NCBI GenBank assembly: GCA_003233055.1
Contig: QIKP01000055.1
Span: forward strand, 16,722-80,721
Direction: 5' to 3'
DNA length: 64,000 nt
DNA from: Planctomycetaceae bacterium
GTDB lineage: Bacteria > Planctomycetota > Planctomycetia > Pirellulales > Lacipirellulaceae
Below, piece after piece: positions 58,026 through 64,000 of the stretch (the first letter of the stretch is position 1; each line of letters starts with the position of its first letter). Both the position numbers and the translations under genes were made by a program. The notes under the pieces were generated by a model. It did not search any database. It had not been told where the DNA came from and worked only from the letters and a program-made list of their open reading frames with translations.

Positions 58026-58841
58026 GTGATTCTTTCCGAACCTCCTCCGACTCAAGCGGACCTGCACTTTCGTGTGGCCGGTTTTCCGGTGCGCATTCAC
58101 CCCTTCTTTTGGATCGTTGGTCTCCTGTTAGGGCTCAATGCGTTTAACGGCGAGCCGAAGGGGACGATGCTTGCAGTGGGCGTGGTTTTTATCTCGATCT
58201 TGGTCCATGAGCTAGGGCATGCTTTCTTGCAACGCAAGTTTGGCGGTCGGCCTCGCATTGTGTTGCATGGGTTCGGTGGCCTTGCGATTTGCAGCGACTG
58301 CGACCGCTCGCCACGAAGCCAGATTCTTATCTCACTCGCAGGGCCTTGTGCTGGGTTCGTGCTGGCGATCGCGCTGGCCCTTCTGGTTGGGTTGACCTCA
58401 GGGTACCTGGCTCTTGTCCCTGGATGGATGGCTTCTTCTTGGAAAGAAAGTTTGGATCCCCAAGTCATGGGCCGGTTAACAGGCGTCGATCTTCTGTTGG
58501 GCGTCCTTTGGTTTCGTGCCTACGACATGGAATTGCTGAACATGGCTATCCGGATGATGTTTTGGATCAATATCTTCTGGGGTCTTATCAACTTATTGCC
58601 CGTCTACCCGCTCGACGGCGGACAGGTAGCCCGGGATCTCTTCTCCTTAAGCCAAAACCCGCACGAAGGGATCACCAACTCCTTGCGGCTGTCGGTCGCT
58701 ACGGGCGCCGCAGCGGCTCTGTTGGGGTTGGTGGTGCTCCAGTCGATCTTCATCGCCCTCATGTTTGGCTATCTTGCTTACACCAGTTACCGGACGTTGC
58801 AGGCTTACGCCGGTCGTGGGCCTGGGGTGGGCTGGCGTTAG
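58026..58841 (+). CDS. site-2 protease (M50) family membrane protein
   Basis: ILVHELGHAFLQRKFGG (HExxH) and LLPVYPLDGGQV (N/PxDG); GTG start proposed. Confidence 0.9.
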   Translation: MILSEPPPTQADLHFRVAGFPVRIHPFFWIVGLLLGLNAFNGEPKGTMLAVGVVFISILVHELGHAFLQRKFGGRPRIVLHGFGGLAICSDCDRSPRSQILISLAGPCAGFVLAIALALLVGLTSGYLALVPGWMASSWKESLDPQVMGRLTGVDLLLGVLWFRAYDMELLNMAIRMMFWINIFWGLINLLPVYPLDGGQVARDLFSLSQNPHEGITNSLRLSVATGAAAALLGLVVLQSIFIALMFGYLAYTSYRTLQAYAGRGPGVGWR

Positions 58842-58844
58842 TCC

Positions 58845-59636
58845 GTGTCGAAACCTAATCACTTGCCGCCCGCCGCGCGCCTGGTTCTGCTTGGCGCGAG
58901 CAACTTACGCCGGTCCCTGCCGACGGTGCTGCGTGTGGGATCGGAACAAGTGGAAGGTCCGTTCGAAGTTTTCGTCGCGCATGGGCATGGTCGTTCGTAT
59001 GGGCAGCGTTCGAGAGTTCTTGGTCGGACGCTCCCTGGTATTCTTTCATGCCAACTCTGGAACGACCTGAACGATCGTCCGAGCTTACCTATCTTCGCAC
59101 TACTAACCGACATTGGAAACGACCTTTTGTATGGCGTAGAGCCGACTCGACTTCTGCAATGGGTCGACGAATGCATCGTTCGTTTGTTATCGCACGATGT
59201 GCAAATTGTGGTAACACAACTCCCGATCGAGTCGATTCTGGGCTTAAGTCGATTCCAATACAAAGTTTTTCGGAACTTTTTTTTCCCTCGTTCACGTTTG
59301 TCGTTAGAGACCATAACCGAGCGCGCTCGCACAACGAACGAAGGACTCATCAAGTTGGCTAAGCGCTACGAAATCGCGGTTCCGAACCCTCTTGGCGAAT
59401 GGTTTGGCATCGATTCAATTCACTTACGTCGACGCTCGTTTGGCACGGCTTGGCGAGCGCTACTTCGGAGCTGGGGCGACGGCCAATTGGGACACAAATC
59501 GATTGTTTTTCCCTGGAAACAAAGGGTAGCGTTAGAAATAGCCGTTCCCCGCGAGAGGAATCTTTTTGGATTCACACAGACGCGCATTCCACCTTCGTTG
59601 CGTCTTGAGGAAGGCTCAACAATCGCTCTTTACTGA
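58845..59636 (+). CDS. SGNH/GDSL-hydrolase-like or hypothetical protein (GTG start)
   Basis: ARLVLLGASNLRRSLPTVLR...FALLTDIGNDLLYGVEP...FGIDSIHLRRRSF; starts 4 nt after the preceding stop. Confidence 0.6.
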   Translation: MSKPNHLPPAARLVLLGASNLRRSLPTVLRVGSEQVEGPFEVFVAHGHGRSYGQRSRVLGRTLPGILSCQLWNDLNDRPSLPIFALLTDIGNDLLYGVEPTRLLQWVDECIVRLLSHDVQIVVTQLPIESILGLSRFQYKVFRNFFFPRSRLSLETITERARTTNEGLIKLAKRYEIAVPNPLGEWFGIDSIHLRRRSFGTAWRALLRSWGDGQLGHKSIVFPWKQRVALEIAVPRERNLFGFTQTRIPPSLRLEEGSTIALY

Positions 59637-60033
59637 CCGTGGCGCGCGCGGCGCTAACGAGTCGGGCGAACGACCCCATTTCGGAATTCACCGTAGCGAA
59701 AGAGCGCGGGGCGCACCAAGGAATTGGAGTCATGAAGCCGTTGTGCAGCACCGCAAATGTAAATTTTTTTGCGATAACGTGTTGCACAAAGGAGGAGAAC
59801 TTGTACAACTACGCATTAAGGAATAGAGGTTGACGTTTTCGTTGCAATTCGACAGGTCACTCCCATGGAGGGATCGATGGAACGAGCAGCGGAGAGTTGC
59901 CTCGTCGGTCGTCGCGGAAGGACGGCCAGGTTTGTTCAAGGCAACGCTGAACTGCTGACTGGCGAAGGGCTCTGGTCCTCCAGCTGGAAAGAAATTGTTC
60001 GGCGTGCCGTGACTCGTTGATGGAGGATTGATT

Positions 60034-60324
60034 GTGGCCAAGAAGAAGAAACGGGCAGTCAAACGTAAGACTGCCAAGAAGCGTAAGAAGGCAACCAAGC
60101 GTAAGGGTGCCAAGAAGCGTAAGAAGGCAACCAAGCGTAAGGGCACCAAGAAGAAGGCCACTAAGAAAAAGGCCAAGCGCAAAACCAAGAAGAAGGCCAC
60201 TAAGAAAAAGGCCAAGCGCAAAACCAAGAAGAAGGCCACTAAGAAGAAGGCCAAGAAGAAGGCCACTAAAAAGAAGGCCAAGCGCAAGACGAAAAAGAAG
60301 GCCAAGCGTAAAAAGAAACGCTAG
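60034..60324 (+). CDS. histone H1-like lysine/arginine-rich DNA-binding protein (GTG start)
   Basis: VAKKKKRAVKRKTAKKRKKATKRKGAKKRKKATKRKGTKKKATKKKAKRKTKKKA...; GGAGG upstream; strong terminator downstream. Confidence 0.8.
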   Translation: MAKKKKRAVKRKTAKKRKKATKRKGAKKRKKATKRKGTKKKATKKKAKRKTKKKATKKKAKRKTKKKATKKKAKKKATKKKAKRKTKKKAKRKKKR

Positions 60325-60388
60325 AGTCCTCTTGTCTCGTCCTCGCCGATTTCGCTACCTGCGATAGCGGCGACTGAAGTAACAAGAA

Positions 60389-60427
60389 AGAGCCGACCGC
60401 CCCCGGGCGTGTCGGCTCTATTTTTTT
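60389..60427 (+). terminator. Rho-independent terminator of histone-like gene
   Basis: agagccgac-cgcccccgggcgt-gtcggctct (9-bp stem with GC-rich inner stem) followed by attttttt. Confidence 0.93.
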
Positions 60428-60443
60428 ACCCCCCTCGTAAGAC

Positions 60444-60846
60444 GGTAACCGTTCACCGGATCCGAGGCAGGGAAAACCACGAATCCGACGAATCGACACG
60501 AATAACGGCTATTCGTGGTTCACTCTTTCGACTCGCTTTCGACTCGTGAACGGCTATCTGTTTCTTTGCGCCTTGGCGTGAGGCTTACTTCTCCAGGCGT
60601 TCGGATCCGGGGATTTTTTAACGCAAAGTCGCGGAGACGCAAAGGAATTGGCCACAGAGAAACGCAGATGTTCGATTGAAGAACGCTAATCGGCACTAAT
60701 CAACGCTAATTGGATGAGTGAAGAGGAGTGTTCCTCTCCTTGGCTCCTCTCACGCGAAGCCCTGAGGCAACAAGTTGCCTGGAACCACCAACAATCTCTA
60801 TCTGCGTCTATCTGCGCTTCTCTGCGACTATTCCTTCGATTCGTGT
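60444..60846. repeat. composite intergenic repeat, copy C
   Basis: gtaaccgttcac...accacgaatccgacgaatcgacacgaat...tgtttctttgcgccttggcgtgaggctta...cgctaatcggcactaatcaacgctaatt...atctgcgtctatctgcg...ttccttcgattcgtg. Confidence 0.82.
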
Positions 60847-60924
60847 TGCTAACGAGAAAAGTTGGCAAAGCGTGCGCAAGTTTTCTGTAACCACCCGCGG
60901 AAGCCGAGGCAGGGAATCCCTGCC

Positions 60925-62004
60925 TCACAGCACCGGAAGCGATGGCATCGCAGGCTGGTCGCCCCGCTGGGCGACGATGTTTCGCACCATCTGCGCGGTG
61001 ATGGCTTGGAGGTAGCGGCTTGTCTCCGAGTCGGTCAGATTTTCTGAAGTCTCGCCCGCATCGCCGCGCTCTCGGATCGCAATCTGAATCGGCAACTCTC
61101 CCAGGAAGGGGACTTGAAGTTCCACCGCCTTGTCGCGAGCTCCGCCGGAACCAAAGATGTCGTACCGCTTGCCGTTGTCGGGGCAAAGGAAGTAGCTCAT
61201 GTTTTCAACGACACCCAACATGGGGATGTTGACCTTGTCGAACATGGCAATCGCCTTGACCGCGTCGAGCAGCGCCACGTCCTGTGGCGTGCAAACCACC
61301 ACCGCCCCGGTGAGGGGCAAGAGCTGTGAGAGGGTCAGCGCGATGTCGCCTGTGCCGGGCGGCATGTCGATGAGCAGGTAGTCGAGGTCGCCCCATTCGG
61401 TGTCGCGAAGGAACTGAGTGATCGCCCCGTGAAGCATGGGCCCGCGCCAAACCACCGCCTCGCCTGGTGGCACGAGAAAGGCCATGCTCATGACCGGCAT
61501 CCCGTCTTTTGTGATCGGTTGCAGACGCTTCTCAACGACTTGTGGCCGGCCCGTCGCACCAATCAGATGGGGCACGCTTGGCCCGTAAACATCCGCATCC
61601 ATCAGGCCGACTTTCGCGCCAGCATTCCGGAGGGCGTAGGCGATCGAGACAGCCAGCGTGCTCTTGCCAACGCCCCCTTTGCCCGACCCGATGGCGATGA
61701 CGCTCTTCGCCCGGAGGCCGATCGGCCCCGTTTTTTCCGCCGGTCTGGCATGTTCGACGATGCGAACCGTGATCGACTTGGCCTCGGGCAACCGCTCTCG
61801 GAGCCACTGTTCGCAGTCGGTGCGGGTCGACTCGTGGAGAGGAGCGGCCCAAGAGGTCAGTCCCAATTCCACCTCGACGTTGCCCGACTCCACGCCAATG
61901 CGCTTCACCTGCTCGAGTCGGACCACACCACGTCCTAGCTCCGGGTCCAAAAAATCGCCCAGCGCACGCTCCACATCACTCGATTGGACAGCATTGTCCG
62001 ACAT
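60925..62004 (-). CDS. Mrp/NBP35 family Fe-S carrier ATPase
   Basis: SVIAIGSGKGGVGKSTLAVSIAYALRNAGAKVGLMDADVYGPSVPHLIG...DYLLIDMPPGTGDIALTLSQLLPLTGAVVVCTPQDVALLDA. Confidence 0.97.
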   Translation of the reverse strand: MSDNAVQSSDVERALGDFLDPELGRGVVRLEQVKRIGVESGNVEVELGLTSWAAPLHESTRTDCEQWLRERLPEAKSITVRIVEHARPAEKTGPIGLRAKSVIAIGSGKGGVGKSTLAVSIAYALRNAGAKVGLMDADVYGPSVPHLIGATGRPQVVEKRLQPITKDGMPVMSMAFLVPPGEAVVWRGPMLHGAITQFLRDTEWGDLDYLLIDMPPGTGDIALTLSQLLPLTGAVVVCTPQDVALLDAVKAIAMFDKVNIPMLGVVENMSYFLCPDNGKRYDIFGSGGARDKAVELQVPFLGELPIQIAIRERGDAGETSENLTDSETSRYLQAITAQMVRNIVAQRGDQPAMPSLPVL

Positions 62005-62031
62005 AGGGACTCCATGAAAGAGAAACACGAT

Positions 62032-62616
62032 TCAGCCGCGGCCCGTCGCCAACGCGATCTCGGGCCGACATCCTACTAACCTATCGGCTGCCCCGCCCGT
62101 TTGCCAACCCGGTCCCCAGCAGGCAAGCGGCAAAGTATCGAGGGCGTCGCCCGGAGTGCTGGCTCGAAGGAGAAAGAATCGCTGGGCGAACTGCATGGCT
62201 CGAGAAAGGGCACGAGGGGAGGCGATCGAGAAGCTCGCGCCCGCTTCGTGTAGCAAAGTTGCCGCCATGGCACGGTCCGCCGGCGAAAGGAAGGCGTGGG
62301 GCCCCGTCCGCTCGAGGAGTGCGACAACTTGCCAAGATTCGTGGGGGGGCCTCCGCGACAAACTTGCCACGAACTGCTGCAAGTTTTCCCGCCCTACCTC
62401 GACGAGCTTTAATTCGGCCCTGGCAGACAGCGCGGTGTCTTCCAAGGCTTCCCATGTGGCGAAAAAGTCGAACTGCGGGGAAGAAAGGGTTTCCCATTGC
62501 CAGCCAACCATGGCGCGCTTCACCCCGGCGATCCAAACCGGATCTTGAGCCACCAGTCGAACCATCGGCCCGCAAGATTCCACGACAGAGCGACCGAGAA
62601 AGGAAGGAAGAGGCAT
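62032..62616 (-). CDS. hypothetical protein, probable partner of the NtrC-like gene
   Basis: MPLPSFLGRSVVESCGPMVRLVAQDPVWIAGVKRAMVGWQWETLSSPQFDFFATWEALEDTALSARAELKLVEVGRENLQQFVASLS; starts 8 nt after the stop of 62624-63724. Confidence 0.65.
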   Translation of the reverse strand: MPLPSFLGRSVVESCGPMVRLVAQDPVWIAGVKRAMVGWQWETLSSPQFDFFATWEALEDTALSARAELKLVEVGRENLQQFVASLSRRPPHESWQVVALLERTGPHAFLSPADRAMAATLLHEAGASFSIASPRALSRAMQFAQRFFLLRASTPGDALDTLPLACWGPGWQTGGAADRLVGCRPEIALATGRG

Positions 62617-62623
62617 GACGGGC

Positions 62624-63724
62624 TTACTCGGCGGAGGGGGAGTCTGGCTCGACCGGCAGAAACTCGATCTCGTCCGGACGTGGCGGTAGGGGCGTTTTCT
62701 CGCTCGGGGGCTGGCGCCTGTCGGCAACTGGTTCCGGTTCCGGCTCCTTCAGCTTGGTTGGTTCGAGTAGGCCCAGTTGCTCCAGCTTTCGATAGAGCCT
62801 CGGACGAGAGACCCCCAAGAGCCGGGCCGCTTCCGCTTTGTTGCCGCGCGCCAGTTCGAGCGCCCGACCGAGGAGCAGACCCTCCACTTCCAGCAGGTAG
62901 GCATCGAGTTGAATCGGCTCGGGCGGGAGAGAGGCAAGCTCGCTCTGTTGGAGAGCATGGTGAAGGATCTTGGGAAGATCGTCCGCAGCGATGAGGGAGC
63001 CTCGGCATCGGCCATGGGCTTGGGTCACCACTTCCCGCAACTCAGCAAGTTCGCCCGGCCAGTCGTAGAGCACCAGATGATCCAGGGCATCGTCCGTGAA
63101 ACCGGCGACTTGCTCGTCAAACTTTGCGTTGAGCTCCTCGAGCATCCCATGGGCGAGGAGTGGAATGTCTTCCGGCCGATCAACCAACGGCGGCATCGCT
63201 ATCGAAAGGGTCGCGGTCAAGGCGAGTAGCTCGTCGGAGAGATTCCCAAGCGTGTCGCGGCTAGAAAAGGTTTGTGTTGCGAGCAATTGTCCTTGCCAGG
63301 CGGGCTGCGCAAGCCGAGCGAGCAGCTCCGCTTGGTGCGAGGGAGGCATTTGGTCGATCGCCTCAATGAGCAGCGTGCCGCCAAGGGCCGACCCTGTTGC
63401 ATCGGGCGAAAGGGCGCGCCGGTAGTTATCCGGAAGTGCAAGGGCTCCGTCGACACGGACCAAAGGGGCGTCGCCCTCGGGGTGGGCGCGATGGTGGATC
63501 GTCTTGGCAATCTCAAGAAGCTCCCACCCGGAAGGCCCGCTTAAAAGGACGTTGGCTCTACTCGTAACGGCAGCGGCAACCTGCGCGCGAAGCCGAACCA
63601 TGGCGGGACTCTCGCCCACGAGAAATTCGATCGAAGCTCCCTCCGCACAGCGACTCCCCTCGCTCTGTCGGAATCGAACGAGCGCTGCATGCAGGTCATC
63701 GGTCGTCGGTAGTTCGAGACTCAC
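62624..63724 (-). CDS. NtrC-type AAA+ domain protein with degenerate Walker motifs and C-terminal Fis-type HTH (GTG start proposed)
   Basis: FLVGESPAMVRLRAQVAAAVTSRANVLLSGPSGWELLEIAKTIHHRAHPEGDAPLVRVDGA...GGTLLIEAIDQMPPSHQAELLARL...GNKAEAARLLGVSRPRLYRKLEQLGL. Confidence 0.88.
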   Translation of the reverse strand: MSLELPTTDDLHAALVRFRQSEGSRCAEGASIEFLVGESPAMVRLRAQVAAAVTSRANVLLSGPSGWELLEIAKTIHHRAHPEGDAPLVRVDGALALPDNYRRALSPDATGSALGGTLLIEAIDQMPPSHQAELLARLAQPAWQGQLLATQTFSSRDTLGNLSDELLALTATLSIAMPPLVDRPEDIPLLAHGMLEELNAKFDEQVAGFTDDALDHLVLYDWPGELAELREVVTQAHGRCRGSLIAADDLPKILHHALQQSELASLPPEPIQLDAYLLEVEGLLLGRALELARGNKAEAARLLGVSRPRLYRKLEQLGLLEPTKLKEPEPEPVADRRQPPSEKTPLPPRPDEIEFLPVEPDSPSAE

Positions 63725-64000
63725 GGTGGCTACCTTCCGAGGAGGAGTGAAGTGGCTCTTCCGCTCATTGTAACCACAAATCGGTAAGCCGCCGAGCAGG
63801 GTGGACTCGCCATCAGGACGCTTGCCAAGTCGCCGAATAAAAGAAACCGCCAAGGCGCCAAGAAGAGTTGGAGGAGAGAGGCAACCGTTCCCCGAATCGG
63901 AGGCAGGGAAAACCACGAATTCGTGCGAATCGACACGAATAGCGGCAAAAGAACACCCCCTCTATCTCTTGGGGTTCGTGCTCTTTGGGTTCGTGCGTTT

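Noticed and set aside
59730-60305. 191-aa minus-strand ORF rich in FFLVAFFLVLRLAFFLV, looking like a membrane protein
   Set aside because: It is the reverse complement of the AAG/GCC-rich lysine repeat of the histone-like gene. The hydrophobicity is a codon artefact.
1-64000. CRISPR arrays, tRNA/rRNA genes, prophage or complete IS elements
   Set aside because: No regular spacer-repeat array, no convincing tRNA cloverleaf or rRNA signature, and no transposase, integrase or phage structural proteins seen by eye. tRNAscan-SE, Infernal and ISfinder searches would be decisive.

Overview
This window looks like a GC-rich chromosomal segment from a planctomycete-like bacterium; the taxonomy is inferred from gene content. 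I assign about 55 protein-coding genes, most with recognisable products. From left to right they are: the end of an exopolysaccharide/O-antigen locus (ligase C-terminus, split transketolase, SAM methyltransferase, two DegT aminotransferases, GNAT, GT2, sugar transferase); a large secreted subtilisin-like protease with about ten 46-aa repeats; pyrC-like dihydroorotase and a Crp/Fnr regulator; a triple YHS-like protein; glycosyltransferases; SDR and MiaE; the SpoVR/YeaH/PrkA stress cluster; an RGG-tailed disordered protein; a two-gene arginine-to-proline module (split ArgZ/AgrE) followed by a fungal-type cytosine deaminase; a DUF1080 protein; a fatty-acid synthesis cluster (rpmF-fabD-fabG-acpP-fabF); ruvB, ruvA and ruvC; cysS, ispF and metK; a UDPGP, CYTH, MFS, LpxB and site-2 protease run; a histone-H1-like lysine-rich protein; an Mrp ATPase; and a degenerate NtrC-type protein. 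I saw no rRNA, tRNA, CRISPR array, prophage or complete IS element. The best leads are: (i) a 17-bp tandem duplication that frameshifts the C-terminus of a HicA toxin, where removing one copy restores a canonical HicA tail; (ii) a neighbouring DUF433/DUF5615 pair whose toxin looks truncated; (iii) several families of intergenic repeats, including a 95-bp structured element present twice and a hairpin whose stem shows compensatory change; (iv) an NtrC-like protein with degenerate Walker motifs but an intact Fis-type HTH; and (v) the split ArgZ/AgrE module. No single large undescribed system is obvious.
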